Part shown: one piece after another, positions 26,578 through 35,829 of the stretch
Position numbering within the stretch: the stretch's first letter is position 1
Layout: each line of letters starts with the position of its first letter
Origin: Paenibacillus sp. NAIST15-1
GTDB lineage: Bacteria; Bacillota; Bacilli; Paenibacillales; Paenibacillaceae
Length of the DNA: 64,000 nt
Assembly: GCF_001894745.1 (NCBI RefSeq)
Contig: NZ_BBYF01000002.1
Location: forward strand, 248,001 to 312,000
Direction: 5' to 3'
Notes under the pieces: generated by a model
Database searches by the model: none
What the model saw: the letters and a program-made list of their open reading frames with translations, nothing else
Told to the model about the DNA's origin: nothing
Translations under genes and position numbers: made by a program

Positions 26578-27819
26578 ATGAAGGAAGCATTTCACTTTGA
26601 TTCGATAGAAGACGCAATTGCAGATTTGAAGCAGGGCAAGGTCATCATTGTGGTTGATGACGAAGATCGGGAAAATGAAGGCGACTTTATCGCGTTAGCC
26701 GACAAGGCAACACCGGAAGTTATTAACTTCATGATTACAGAAGGCCGAGGATTGGTATGCGTACCTATTACGCAGGAGCGTGCCGAGGAGCTTGAGCTTC
26801 ACCCAATGGTTGCACACAATACGGACAATCACGGTACGGCATTTACCGTATCCATTGATCACGTAGATACGACTACTGGCATTTCAGCGCACGAACGCTC
26901 ACTAACGATCCAGAAGATGCTGGATGCGGACGCCAAGGCAGAAGATTTCCGCCGCCCGGGTCATATCTTCCCGTTAATAGCGAAGAGTGGTGGTGTGTTG
27001 CGCCGTGCAGGGCATACGGAAGCAGCGGTTGATCTCGCCCGGTTAAGCGGATCTGCACCTGCTAGTGTCATCTGCGAAGTGATTAAGGAAGATGGCACGA
27101 TGGCTAGACTGCCCGACTTGATGGAACTGAAGGGGCAATGGGACTTGAAGCTCATCAGCATCAAGGATCTCATTCATTACCGTAATGAGAAGGAGAAGCT
27201 GGTTCAACGTGAGGTCGAGGTGAACATGCCTACTGACTTCGGCATATTCCGAGCTATTGCCTATACGAATGGTGTAGACAATAAGGAACATGTTGCCTTA
27301 GTGAAGGGCGACATTGATGGAACTCAGCCAGTTCTTGTTCGCGTTCATTCGGAATGCTTAACCGGGGATGTATTTCATTCACATCGCTGTGACTGTGGCC
27401 CTCAATTCGCCGCTGCGCTTTCACAAATAGACAAGGAAGGCAATGGCGTCCTGCTCTATATGCGCCAGGAAGGCCGCGGGATTGGACTTATTAATAAGCT
27501 CAAAGCTTATAAGCTTCAGGAGCAAGGGCTAGACACGGTGGATGCCAACTTGGAGCTTGGATTCCCAGCGGATCTGCGGGATTACGGCATTGGAGCTCAA
27601 ATCTTGAAAGATCTCGGCATATGTCAAATTCGCCTTCTTACAAATAATCCTCGCAAAATTAAAGGGTTGGAAGGCTATGGTCTGGAGGTCGTTGAGCGCG
27701 TCCCGATCCAAATGCAGGAGAATGAAGACAACACAAAATATTTGCATACGAAGGCTGCGAAGCTCGGGCATATGCTCGTATTCGACGATATTGAACAGGA
27801 TGAACAAGCACGCAGATAA
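26578..27819 (+). CDS. ribBA: Bifunctional 3,4-DHBP synthase / GTP cyclohydrolase II
   Basis: The protein supplies both precursors of riboflavin. It has 413 residues. Residues 1-200 form the DHBP synthase, with the acidic loop [12 protein letters not shown] and [13 protein letters not shown]. Residues from about 205 form GTP cyclohydrolase II, with the zinc site in [16 protein letters not shown] (near 259-274) and catalytic [17 protein letters not shown] precedes ATG 26578, and the gene follows ribE by 21 bases. Confidence 0.94.
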   Translation: MKEAFHFDSIEDAIADLKQGKVIIVVDDEDRENEGDFIALADKATPEVINFMITEGRGLVCVPITQERAEELELHPMVAHNTDNHGTAFTVSIDHVDTTTGISAHERSLTIQKMLDADAKAEDFRRPGHIFPLIAKSGGVLRRAGHTEAAVDLARLSGSAPASVICEVIKEDGTMARLPDLMELKGQWDLKLISIKDLIHYRNEKEKLVQREVEVNMPTDFGIFRAIAYTNGVDNKEHVALVKGDIDGTQPVLVRVHSECLTGDVFHSHRCDCGPQFAAALSQIDKEGNGVLLYMRQEGRGIGLINKLKAYKLQEQGLDTVDANLELGFPADLRDYGIGAQILKDLGICQIRLLTNNPRKIKGLEGYGLEVVERVPIQMQENEDNTKYLHTKAAKLGHMLVFDDIEQDEQARR

Positions 27820-27903
27820 GCCCTGAAGGAAATGAAGTACCGCAAGCGTGCGATAACCTTATCGTTATGATTCAGTTATTTATCACAGAGGAGGACTTTA
27901 CTT

Positions 27904-28371
27904 ATGCCACATGTATTTGAAGGACACTTAGTTTCCGAAGGATTAAAATATGGAATTGTTGCTGGTCGATTCAATGAATTTATTGTCAGCAAGCTTGTTT
28001 CGGGAGCACTTGATGCGCTGAAGCGCCACGGGGTTAAAGATGAAGAGGTAGATATTGCCTGGGTTCCGGGTGCATTTGAAATTCCACTTATTGCGCAGAA
28101 AATGGCGGAGAGCGGGAAATATGATGCCGTGATCACACTTGGCGCAGTTATTCGCGGCTCCACTCCGCATTTCGATTATGTGTGCAGTGAAGCGGCTAAA
28201 GGCGTTGCGCAAGTGAATATGAAGACAGGGGTTCCGACCATATTCGGAGTGCTGACAACAGACTCCATCGAGCAGGCAATTGAACGTGCAGGAACGAAGG
28301 CAGGCAACAAGGGTTGGGAAGCTGCGTCTACTGCAATTGAAATGGCGAACTTGACGAATCAGTTAAAATAG
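27904..28371 (+). CDS. ribH: 6,7-dimethyl-8-ribityllumazine synthase
   Basis: The enzyme condenses DHBP and the ribitylaminouracil and forms an icosahedral capsid in Bacillus relatives. It has 155 residues. The active site includes AGRFNEFI near residue 20, [23 protein letters not shown] (with the catalytic His) and [18 protein letters not shown] precedes ATG 27904. A terminator follows directly, ending the rib operon. Confidence 0.94.
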   Translation: MPHVFEGHLVSEGLKYGIVAGRFNEFIVSKLVSGALDALKRHGVKDEEVDIAWVPGAFEIPLIAQKMAESGKYDAVITLGAVIRGSTPHFDYVCSEAAKGVAQVNMKTGVPTIFGVLTTDSIEQAIERAGTKAGNKGWEAASTAIEMANLTNQLK

Positions 28372-28380
28372 TGCTTATTT

Positions 28381-28420
28381 AATGTAGTGCCCTTTTTGCA
28401 AGGGCGCTACATTTGTTTTT
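28381..28420 (+). terminator. Terminator of the rib operon
   Basis: AATGTAGTGCCCTT pairs with AAGGGCGCTACATT (one G-U pair) and is followed by TGTTTTT. Confidence 0.85.
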
Positions 28421-28443
28421 ATTGCTCAGGAGGTTATCACGGG

Positions 28444-29238
28444 GTGACCGTAACGTATAAGCTGGAACAGTTTGAAGGACCGCTCGATTTGCTCCTGCAT
28501 TTAATCGACCAAGCGGAAATTAATATTCAAGATATATCGATTAGTGAGATTACCGATCAATATATGGAATATTTGCACAACATGCAGGAATTGGAGCTGG
28601 AGATTACGAGCGAGTTTCTCGTTATGGCGGCAACGTTGCTGTCCATGAAATCACAGCAGCTGCTTCCCAAGCCTCCGGTCATGGAATGGGACGACTATGA
28701 AGATTATGTGGATGATGAGCCTGATCCGCGGGCAGAGCTTATACGCAAGTTGATCGAATACCGAAAGTACAAGGGAATTGCGGAGCATCTCCGGGAACGC
28801 GAGACAGAACGAAGCATGATTTTTTCCAAGGAACCAGAGGACTTAACGCCATTTATGCCAACAGCTCCTGATAATCCAGTGGATGGATTACATGTCACAG
28901 ACTTGATCGCAGCATTCCGCAAGGCACTTAGCAAAGCGTCGCGCAGAATGCAGGTCGCAACAATTCACCGGGATGAAATATCGGTGAAGGATCGGATTAA
29001 GAGCATTATCGACACGCTGCGTCCATTTGGCAAGGGAGGTAAGATGATGTTCTCTAACTTGCTTAGCGAGCATCTCACGCGTTCGGAAATTGTCGTTTCC
29101 TTTCTCGCGCTGCTGGAGCTGATGAAGATGAAGCAAGTTCGCTGCTACCAGGATAGCCTCTTTGAGGACATCGTGATTCAATGGAGTGGGGAGGTGGACA
29201 CGGAAGATGGACTTTCAGATGCTGAAGTCGATTATTGA
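28444..29238 (+). CDS. scpA: Segregation and condensation protein A
   Basis: ScpA is the kleisin subunit that bridges SMC heads for chromosome segregation. It has 264 residues. The N-terminal kleisin segment is LEQFEGPLDLLLHLIDQAEINIQDI, a central acidic region (DDYEDYVDDEPDP) follows, and the winged helix lies at the C-terminus. AGGAGG at 28428-28433 lies 10 bases before GTG 28444, which aligns with family N-termini. It overlaps scpB by 32 bases. Confidence 0.92.
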   Translation: MTVTYKLEQFEGPLDLLLHLIDQAEINIQDISISEITDQYMEYLHNMQELELEITSEFLVMAATLLSMKSQQLLPKPPVMEWDDYEDYVDDEPDPRAELIRKLIEYRKYKGIAEHLRERETERSMIFSKEPEDLTPFMPTAPDNPVDGLHVTDLIAAFRKALSKASRRMQVATIHRDEISVKDRIKSIIDTLRPFGKGGKMMFSNLLSEHLTRSEIVVSFLALLELMKMKQVRCYQDSLFEDIVIQWSGEVDTEDGLSDAEVDY

Positions 29239-29863
29239 GGGGTTGTTGTTTATGGCTGGAGATGAAGGCTTGAACATTAAGCAAATCTCAGAAATTACAG
29301 AACAGCGCCCAGAGGTTATAGAGGAAGCGATGAACGATCTGCGCGCGGACTTCGAGCGCTCGAAACGTGGTCTGCAAATTGTTGCAATCGCAGGGATGTA
29401 CGAGCTAGCTACATTGCCAGAACATGCCCCGTATTTTGAGAAGATGGCATATTCGCCATCGCGTTCTTCTCTGTCGCAAGCAGCCCTAGAGACCTTGTCT
29501 ATCGTTGCCTATCGACAGCCGATTACCCGTGTTGAGATCGAAGAAATCCGCGGCGTAAAATCGGATCGTGCGATTCAGACGCTAACGAACAAGGGTTTGA
29601 TCGAAGAAGTTGGACGAGCAGAAGCGATCGGAAGGCCGATTTTGTATGGCACAACGAAATCATTCTTAGATTATTTCGGATTAGCAACAATTAAAGAACT
29701 GCCGGATTCCTCTGCTTTTGAACAAATGGATGGGTTAGAAGAGGAAACGCAGCTCTTGTTCGAGAAGTTAGATGGACGCCAATTGACGATTGAAGACGTG
29801 AAGGAAGTTGAAGAACAATTGGAAGCAGGAGTTCAACATGAGCACGAGGAAGAGATACGATAA
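29207..29863 (+). CDS. scpB: Segregation and condensation protein B
   Basis: ScpB is the dimeric winged-helix partner of ScpA in the SMC complex. It has 218 residues. Conserved features are the start MLKSIIEGLLFMAGDEGLN, SLSQAALETLSIVAYRQPITR, the following IRGVKSDRAI, and the GRPILYGTT loop. ATG 29207 and ATG 29219 are both plausible; GGGGAGG is at 29187-29193. The C-terminal 40 residues are acidic. Confidence 0.92.
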   Translation: MDFQMLKSIIEGLLFMAGDEGLNIKQISEITEQRPEVIEEAMNDLRADFERSKRGLQIVAIAGMYELATLPEHAPYFEKMAYSPSRSSLSQAALETLSIVAYRQPITRVEIEEIRGVKSDRAIQTLTNKGLIEEVGRAEAIGRPILYGTTKSFLDYFGLATIKELPDSSAFEQMDGLEEETQLLFEKLDGRQLTIEDVKEVEEQLEAGVQHEHEEEIR

Positions 29864-29914
29864 GAACTTCTGCGTATGAAGCTGTTGAATATGCAAATAT
29901 GAGGAGGAACTGCT

Positions 29915-30613
29915 TTGAACATTCATTTCCACGGTCATTCCTGCATTCAGCTTGTTACCGAACAGCATAGTATTATCATTGATCCTTTCTTGACTGGCAA
30001 CCCTGCAGCAGTCACACGCTCAGAAGAGATTCATGCGGACTATGTGCTGCTCACACATGGACATGGCGATCATATTGGTGATGCGGTATCCATCTCCAAG
30101 CGCTGCAATGCGCCTATTATTGGCATGGTAGAGCTTACGAACTACATGGAATCGCAAGGTGCGCAAGCTATAGGCATGAACCTAGGTGGACCAGCTCCAT
30201 TCGAATTTGGATCGGTTGCGCTAGTGCCTGCCCTGCACAGTTCCTCCGTTACAGTCAATGGTCAGGATATTTATATGGGCAACCCTGCAGGGATTGTCCT
30301 GCAAACAGAAGGGCTAACGATTTATCATGCCGGAGACACTGCATTGTTCAGCGATATGAAGCTCATTGGCGATCGCTACAAGCCAGATATCGCCTTCTTG
30401 CCAATTGGCAGCTTCTTCACGATGGACCCGGAAGATGCATTGCTAGCTGCGCAGTGGGTACAGGCTAAAGTTGTCATCCCCGTGCACTACAATACATTTC
30501 CTCCTATTCAACAGGATGGGGCAGCATTTGTGACGAAGTTACAGGAGCTTGGAATTCAAGGACTGGAACTTTTGCCTGGTCAATCTATTGATCATTCCAA
30601 GCTGATGCTGTAA
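29915..30613 (+). CDS. ytkL: UPF0173 metallo-hydrolase, YtkL-like
   Basis: This is a metallo-beta-lactamase fold hydrolase of unknown substrate, 232 residues long. The metal motif LTHGHGDHIGDA is near residue 46, with HAGDT near residue 145 and VIPVHYNTFP near residue 190. The family N-terminus IHFHGHSCIQL is present. The start is TTG 29915 behind GAGGAGG. It lies 51 bases after scpB and is followed by a strong terminator. Confidence 0.85.
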   Translation: MNIHFHGHSCIQLVTEQHSIIIDPFLTGNPAAVTRSEEIHADYVLLTHGHGDHIGDAVSISKRCNAPIIGMVELTNYMESQGAQAIGMNLGGPAPFEFGSVALVPALHSSSVTVNGQDIYMGNPAGIVLQTEGLTIYHAGDTALFSDMKLIGDRYKPDIAFLPIGSFFTMDPEDALLAAQWVQAKVVIPVHYNTFPPIQQDGAAFVTKLQELGIQGLELLPGQSIDHSKLML

Positions 30614-30682
30614 AGAGGCGCTTGTCCCTAACATTCAAAGAAACTTGCTTGAACGAGGAGCATCAATATGTTCTAATGCTTG

Positions 30683-30727
30683 CCCGTCAGCTTCGTATGC
30701 GATAATACGAGCTGCCGGGTTTTTTTA
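30683..30727 (+). terminator. Terminator after the ytkL-like gene
   Basis: CCCGTCAGCTTCGTAT pairs with ATACGAGCTGCCGGG with mismatches, and TTTTTTT follows. Between 30614 and 30820 nothing else coding was seen. Confidence 0.85.
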
Positions 30728-30820
30728 TTTGGTAAGGTCACTCGGAATTATGCTCCTCGTGCATGCTAGTTTGGATAAAAGGCCATAATACGGATAGTTT
30801 AGGAAATGGAGGCGCATGAC

Positions 30821-31498
30821 ATGATAGGATGGGCGATTGCTGGAGGGATAGTAGTTGTCTTGCTTGCCCTCATTGTCTTTTCGTCCATTGAGTGCAAAAT
30901 CATCATTCACAAATCAGGAAAACATGAGCGAGTTGTTCTATTGATTCGGGCATGCTATGGACTGCTTCGTTGGAAATATGAATGGCGATCCATTCGATTT
31001 ATTAACATGGAAACAGGGGTTCACCTGCATGTAAAAGCTAAGGATAATGTCGGAACAGGTCATGCAAGTCGAGATGAAACTCAGGTCGATAAAAAATTGA
31101 TAGAGAGATATAAGCACAACGTGCGGCGACTTCTACGTCATACGCGTTGCATCATTCTATGGCTCAAAGAAACTCTCCAGCGGGTACAGTGCAGCATGTT
31201 TACTTGGGATACGGAGATTGGACTGCTTAATCCAGCAACAGCTTGTCTATTGACAGGGGCATCATGGTCAGTGAAGAGCATGCTGGTAGGAGCATTGTCT
31301 CACCATATTCGATTTCGAAGACATCCTCAGATGGAAGTGAATCCGCAATTTCACACCCCTTTTTTTTCCACTAGGATCGTTTGTATAACCAAAATTCGCA
31401 TCGTGCACGCTATAACTGCTGTAATCAAGTTGATTATTCGCATCGTTCGCGCAGAAGGAGGAATACGAACATGGCGGAACATCCTATCGAGGGCTTAA
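30821..31498 (+). CDS. ytfI: DUF2953 family protein, YtfI-like
   Basis: This is a 225-residue protein of unknown function with an N-terminal membrane segment (about 4-25) and a basic, arginine/histidine-rich remainder. It has DUF2953 features such as YGLLRWKYEW near residue 48 and LVGALSHHIRFRRHPQMEVNPQF in the C-terminal third. GGAGG at 30808-30812 sets the start at ATG 30821. It is followed by the GerW-type gene with a 28-base overlap, the pairing seen for ytfI-ytfJ of B. subtilis, which points to a sporulation role. Confidence 0.78.
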   Translation: MIGWAIAGGIVVVLLALIVFSSIECKIIIHKSGKHERVVLLIRACYGLLRWKYEWRSIRFINMETGVHLHVKAKDNVGTGHASRDETQVDKKLIERYKHNVRRLLRHTRCIILWLKETLQRVQCSMFTWDTEIGLLNPATACLLTGASWSVKSMLVGALSHHIRFRRHPQMEVNPQFHTPFFSTRIVCITKIRIVHAITAVIKLIIRIVRAEGGIRTWRNILSRA

Positions 31499-31956
31499 TG
31501 CATGCAGCCTTTAACAATATTAAGGCTATGGTAGATGTAAATGCAATCGTGGGCGATCCTGTCCAAACACCTGACGGCAGTGTCATTTTGCCGATAAGCC
31601 GTGTTGCATTTGGCTTTGCGGCAGGAGGCAGCGACTTCCGGTTGGATGAGAGACACGACAGGCACGACAGACATGACAGACCAGCCTCAGAACGTGGTGA
31701 GGCCCGTACAGTTCCTGCAGCCTATGCCTATGGTTCTAAGCCATTTGGAGGAGGTAGCGGCGGTGGCGTCTACATAACACCGATTGCCTTTCTCGTCGTT
31801 GGCAGGCGGGGCATTGATGTCGTGTCGCTCGACAATCAGACGCATTTGCTGGAGAAAATTATTGATGCCGCACCTAATGTGCTGGATCAAATCAGTTCGA
31901 TGTTCAAGAAGCAGGAATCAACGACGGCCGAGGATATTATTATATCGGATCGGTAG
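31471..31956 (+). CDS. ytfJ: GerW family sporulation protein, YtfJ-like
   Basis: The YtfJ/GerW family is needed for full spore germination properties; its biochemical role is unclear. The protein has 161 residues: EHPIEGLMHAAFNNIKAMVDVN at the N-terminus, then VGDPVQTPDGSVILPISRV. It ends with the glycine loop FGGGSGGGVYITPIAFLVV and an amphipathic end. The middle carries an unusual run of Arg-His-Asp units (ERHDRHDRHDRP, residues about 57-68). GAAGGAGG precedes ATG 31471. Confidence 0.87.
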   Translation: MAEHPIEGLMHAAFNNIKAMVDVNAIVGDPVQTPDGSVILPISRVAFGFAAGGSDFRLDERHDRHDRHDRPASERGEARTVPAAYAYGSKPFGGGSGGGVYITPIAFLVVGRRGIDVVSLDNQTHLLEKIIDAAPNVLDQISSMFKKQESTTAEDIIISDR

Positions 31957-31960
31957 GAAT

Positions 31961-32029
31961 ATGGCGTCAGGCTTGATTGTTGCTGCCGTTATTGCCGGTA
32001 AAATGGCGATGCAGTCAACGGGAGCTTGA
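31961..32029 (+). CDS. Possible 22-residue hydrophobic peptide after the ytfJ-like gene
   Basis: A short frame, MASGLIVAAVIAGKMAMQS plus three residues, starts 4 bases after the GerW-type gene. It has only a weak site (GGTAGGA). Its composition would allow membrane insertion. No family is recognised, and chance is not excluded. Confidence 0.25.
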   Translation: MASGLIVAAVIAGKMAMQSTGA

Positions 32030-32150
32030 CGCTATTTTTCATTAGAACAACTCCTGCTTGCTTAAGTAATCGTAAGTGATGGACATACTCGGTCTCGAAC
32101 AAGCATACATATGGAACAACTTGACCGGTATACAGATTAAGGAGGAACGT

Positions 32151-33452
32151 ATGAGCAAGCATCCATACGTAGGACAAGTTGGAAAGATGATTGCGTTGTG
32201 TGCACTGTTGGGCTCGGTTCTGGCATATGATTTGTATGGACGTGCCGCGTCAGCTGATCCATCCGTGGACACAAGTCGCACACAGCGTGAGGCTGTACAG
32301 GAATGGTCTGTCCCGCTGCAGGTTGAGCCATCGAATGCAACTGCTTCGGCTCGAATGGCGCCTCCATCTACTGCGGCAAGAGCAGCAGCCTTAATAGATG
32401 TAGCATCTGGAAGAGTGCTGTACAGCCATAACGGGAAGCAGGAGCTTCCAATGGCGAGTACGACGAAAGTGATGACCGCGATTGTGGCAATTGAGCATGG
32501 CCGGCTGGAGGATAAAGTAAAGGCGACTTCTCGTGCTGTAGGCAAGGAAGGCTCCTCCATTTACTTGAGACTTGGAGAAGAGATGAGTCTCAACCATTTG
32601 TTGTATGGCCTTATGCTTCGTTCAGGCAACGATGCTGCGGTGGCGATTGCTGAGCACGTTGGAGGCTCGGAAGAAGGCTTCGTCCACTTAATGAATGAGA
32701 AGGCGAAGCTGCTCGGGTTGGAGCATACCCAGTTCCGCAATCCTCATGGTTTGGATCAGAAGGGTCACTATACGACTGCGGAAGATCTAGCTCGTATATC
32801 AGCATATGCACTGCATAATGCAACCTTCCGTGAAATCGTGCGCACCCGTACGAAGAAGGCGCCTAATACAATCGACAATTGGGATTATGTGTGGGGCAAT
32901 AAGAATAAAATGCTTCACTTGTATGAAGGAGCAGATGGTGTGAAGACAGGTTACACGAAAGGTGCATTGCGGTGTCTAGTCAGTTCTGCCACACGGAATG
33001 GCCAGCAGCTTGTTGCTGTAACGCTGAATGACTCCAGAGATTGGGAAGACCATAGAAGGATGCTCGATTACGGCTTTCAAGCGTTTCCGCAAGCGAAGAT
33101 TGTAGAGGAAGGCCAACATATTGAGGGTCAGCCATTCGAAGCTTCTAGATCGCTGACGTATCCGCTTGGATATGGGGAGCAATCGAAATTGTCTGCCAAG
33201 CTCGTCGTACCGGCTAACGGTAGTCTCGAAGCAAGGTTAGGTCATCAGGGACGCTTGACGATGTATGTGGACAATGAACCGATAGCCAGTGTAGATGTTC
33301 GAAGAATTTCTCCAGACGAATCTGCGCCAACTCGAGGTGGTTCAGCCGAACACACTTCTGCAGTTCCAAGAGAAAGTAAGAGCGGCAACGTACTCAGTGA
33401 ATGGATGCTGGTACTAAAACGTGTAACAGGCAGACTATTTGGCGCAGCTTGA
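32151..33452 (+). CDS. dacB: Sporulation D-alanyl-D-alanine carboxypeptidase, DacB-type
   Basis: This low-molecular-mass penicillin-binding protein sets cross-linking of the spore cortex, with SpmA and SpmB encoded next. It has 433 residues. A signal/anchor segment lies at residues 10-35. Active-site motifs are S103-T-T-K106, S158-G-N160 and K265-T-G267. A C-terminal amphipathic stretch (LSEWMLVLKRVTGRLF) probably binds membrane. AAGGAGG precedes ATG 32151. The dacB-spmA-spmB order matches B. subtilis, where the operon is mother-cell (sigma-E) controlled. Confidence 0.9.
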   Translation: MSKHPYVGQVGKMIALCALLGSVLAYDLYGRAASADPSVDTSRTQREAVQEWSVPLQVEPSNATASARMAPPSTAARAAALIDVASGRVLYSHNGKQELPMASTTKVMTAIVAIEHGRLEDKVKATSRAVGKEGSSIYLRLGEEMSLNHLLYGLMLRSGNDAAVAIAEHVGGSEEGFVHLMNEKAKLLGLEHTQFRNPHGLDQKGHYTTAEDLARISAYALHNATFREIVRTRTKKAPNTIDNWDYVWGNKNKMLHLYEGADGVKTGYTKGALRCLVSSATRNGQQLVAVTLNDSRDWEDHRRMLDYGFQAFPQAKIVEEGQHIEGQPFEASRSLTYPLGYGEQSKLSAKLVVPANGSLEARLGHQGRLTMYVDNEPIASVDVRRISPDESAPTRGGSAEHTSAVPRESKSGNVLSEWMLVLKRVTGRLFGAA

Positions 33453-33458
33453 TCGCCC

Positions 33459-34142
33459 ATGGGAAGGGAGACGGTTGTCATTGTAAATGCGATATGGATG
33501 TTCATGCTGCTTGTGGGATTCATCGCTGCTGCCGCTCAGGGAAAGATTGACGTAGTGACGGAAGCCGTGTTCGAGGGAGCGAAGACAGGAGTATCTGTAA
33601 GCTTTGGACTCATCAGTGTGATGGTGTTCTGGCTAGGGATCATGCGGATTGCAGAGGATGCAGGGCTGCTGAAGCGGCTTGCCAAGGCTCTTGGTCCAGT
33701 CGTCAGGTATTTGTTTCCCGATGTACCTCGCAACCATCCTGCTCTCGGCTTCATTATGTCGAATATGAGCGCGAATTTGCTTGGGCTAGGCAATGCAGCT
33801 ACACCGATGGGGATAAGAGCTATGCAGGAGCTCCAGAAATTAAATCCGAATAAAGATACGGCTACACCTGCCATGTGTACGCTGCTTGCAATCAATACGT
33901 CAAGTATAACCCTAATCCCAACAACATTGATTGCGATAAGGATGAATTTCAACTCTGCTAATCCTGCCGAGATTGTAGGTACTACGCTGCTTGCGACCAT
34001 TGTAGCAACATTTGCAGCGATCTTCGCGGATCGATGGTACCGAAGAAAGGATGCGAAGCGTCCGCCCCCGCAACAATTAAAGTCTGACAAAGGGCGGTAT
34101 ACGGAATCTCAGGGAGCGGGATATCATACACCGGCTAGTTGA
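33459..34142 (+). CDS. spmA: Spore maturation protein A
   Basis: SpmA is a nucleoside-transporter-like (Gate domain) membrane protein needed for spore core dehydration. It has 227 residues from ATG 33459, with about four or five membrane segments and a polar tail. The family N-terminus is normally MVNxIW. Here that corresponds to codons ATT-GTA-AAT-GCG-ATA-TGG from 33480, and AAGGGAG at 33464-33470 is ideally placed for 33480. The true start may therefore be ATT. It follows dacB by 6 bases. Confidence 0.88.
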   Translation: MGRETVVIVNAIWMFMLLVGFIAAAAQGKIDVVTEAVFEGAKTGVSVSFGLISVMVFWLGIMRIAEDAGLLKRLAKALGPVVRYLFPDVPRNHPALGFIMSNMSANLLGLGNAATPMGIRAMQELQKLNPNKDTATPAMCTLLAINTSSITLIPTTLIAIRMNFNSANPAEIVGTTLLATIVATFAAIFADRWYRRKDAKRPPPQQLKSDKGRYTESQGAGYHTPAS

Positions 34143-34215
34143 ACAATGATTTGATGATTATGGCATCATGACCTTACTTCCAGCCTCGAAATGAAGTAGA
34201 AAGGATGGTCCGGTT

Positions 34216-34761
34216 ATGTATGCATTTGTTTCCTCTATATCCGCATGGGCCATACCGGCCATTATCGTTTTTATTCCGCTGTTTGCCTATTTTCGGCGTG
34301 TGCCCGTATATGAGACCTTCGTTGAAGGGGCGAAGGATGGATTCCAAACTTCAATCAACATCATTCCAACCTTAGTAGGCATGATGGTTGCGATCAGTGT
34401 ATTCCGTGCATCTGGTGCGATGGATTGGATGGTGGGGCTGCTGCGTCCGATACTCGATTGGATAGGCATTCCTGGTGAGGTGATGCCGCTCGCTTTCTTG
34501 CGGCCCATTACAGGAGCTGGCTCTCTTGCCTTTACTACCGATCTGATTAAGATGTACGGGCCTGATTCCATGATTGGAAGAATTGCTTCAACGATACAGG
34601 GGAGCACTGATACAACGATCTATGTGTTGACCGTATATTTCGGCGCTGTTGGGATTAAGAAAGGCCGGTATGCACTAAAAGTTGGCCTATTCTCTGATTT
34701 GGTCGGATTTATTGCAGCAATTGTCGTCTGTTTCCTTGTATTTGGTTTCATTACAGGGTAA
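34216..34761 (+). CDS. spmB: Spore maturation protein B
   Basis: SpmB is the partner of SpmA; both contribute to spore heat resistance through core dehydration. It has 181 residues and is a polytopic Gate-domain membrane protein. Conserved stretches are YETFVEGAKDGFQTSINIIPTLVGMMVAI and RPITGAGSLAFTTDLIKMYGPDS near residues 95-118. AGAAAGGA precedes ATG 34216. A terminator follows. Confidence 0.9.
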   Translation: MYAFVSSISAWAIPAIIVFIPLFAYFRRVPVYETFVEGAKDGFQTSINIIPTLVGMMVAISVFRASGAMDWMVGLLRPILDWIGIPGEVMPLAFLRPITGAGSLAFTTDLIKMYGPDSMIGRIASTIQGSTDTTIYVLTVYFGAVGIKKGRYALKVGLFSDLVGFIAAIVVCFLVFGFITG

Positions 34762-34795
34762 TATCATAATAGCTTGAATAATGTAAGTTAATGAC

Positions 34796-34830
34796 AAGCT
34801 CGCGCCCTCTTGGCAGCGGGCTTTTCTCTT
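34796..34830 (+). terminator. Terminator after spmB
   Basis: AAGCTCGCGCC and GGCAGCGGGCTT form an imperfect stem followed by TTCTCTT. Confidence 0.6.
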
Positions 34831-34867
34831 CAATGAGGATACTAATAGTTTGAGGTGACAGACATTC

Positions 34868-35614
34868 ATGGAAGAACGTTTACAGAAGATTTTGGCGAAC
34901 GCGGGCGTCGCATCGCGTCGAAAGTGTGAAGAGCTTATTAAGGCAGGTAAGGTAGAAGTTAACGGAGAAGTCGTAACAACTCTAGGCGTAAAGGCAGATC
35001 CGTCAAGCGATGTGATTACTGTTAGTGGGAGAACGATATCGGTTAAGTCCGACAAAATAGTATTAGCCTTCCATAAGCCAAAAGGCGTTATTACAAGTAC
35101 ATCAGATCCAGAAGGCCGCAAGACAGTCATGGATTTCATGAAGGGTGTAAAGGCACGAGTATATCCGGTAGGACGCCTCGATTATGAAACAGAGGGGCTG
35201 CTGCTGTTTACAAATGATGGTGAGTTAGCCAATATGCTCATGCATCCGCGCCATCATGTGGAGAAGACCTATCATGCAACCGTGAAAGGCGTACCTCATG
35301 GGGATAAGCTGGAGCAACTGAGAAAAGGGGTTAAACTTGAGGATGGTATGACTCAGCCAGCAGCGGTGGAATACCATGATGTTGACTTGGAGAGCAATAC
35401 TGCAACCATCAGTATAACGATCCATGAGGGTCGCAATCGTCAAGTTCGCCGCATGTTCGAGGTGATTGGCCATCCTGTCACCAAGCTGAAGCGTGTGAAG
35501 TTCGGCAATATTACGCTGCAAGGGATTCCCCGTGGCAAACACCGTGTGCTGACGAAGTCGGAAGTCAACGAACTCCGTATGGAGATGAAATCCAACCGTA
35601 CCATGCATACGTAA
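34868..35614 (+). CDS. rluB: 23S rRNA pseudouridine synthase B
   Basis: The enzyme isomerises a uridine in helix 89 of 23S rRNA. It has 248 residues. An N-terminal S4 domain (LQKILANAGVASRRKCEELI) is followed by the RsuA/RluB catalytic domain, with the active aspartate in VGRLDYETEGLLLFTNDGEL (near residue 105). Further motifs are EKTYHATVKG and EGRNRQVRRMFEVIGHPV. GAGGTGAC precedes ATG 34868. Its place after spmB matches ypuL. Confidence 0.92.
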   Translation: MEERLQKILANAGVASRRKCEELIKAGKVEVNGEVVTTLGVKADPSSDVITVSGRTISVKSDKIVLAFHKPKGVITSTSDPEGRKTVMDFMKGVKARVYPVGRLDYETEGLLLFTNDGELANMLMHPRHHVEKTYHATVKGVPHGDKLEQLRKGVKLEDGMTQPAAVEYHDVDLESNTATISITIHEGRNRQVRRMFEVIGHPVTKLKRVKFGNITLQGIPRGKHRVLTKSEVNELRMEMKSNRTMHT

Positions 35615-35734
35615 AATCGGATAGAGCAGTAAATCGCTTTTATTGCACCCCGCCCAGTATATGGTGACACATAATTTTCATATTGAGGAAGATATGTCCG
35701 CTAATCTATGAATTATAATAGTCGTGGATGGTGT

Positions 35735-35780
35735 AATGCAATTGTTGCATTTATGTCGTCCGAATGTGAAATATGTCATA
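35735..35780 (+). promoter_or_regulatory. Candidate operators upstream of resA
   Basis: Two symmetric sites lie between a TATAAT (35714-35719) and resA. The first is a perfect inverted repeat, AATGCAA-TTG-TTGCATT (35735-35751). The second is TGTGA-6-TCATA (35765-35780), one mismatch from the Fnr/Crp-family box TGTGA-6-TCACA. Both would suit oxygen or redox control of cytochrome c maturation. The regulator is not known. Confidence 0.4.
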
Positions 35781-35829
35781 GAAAGCAAGTGTTCAATCTA
35801 TATCAATTGAACCACATCAAGAAGGGGCG

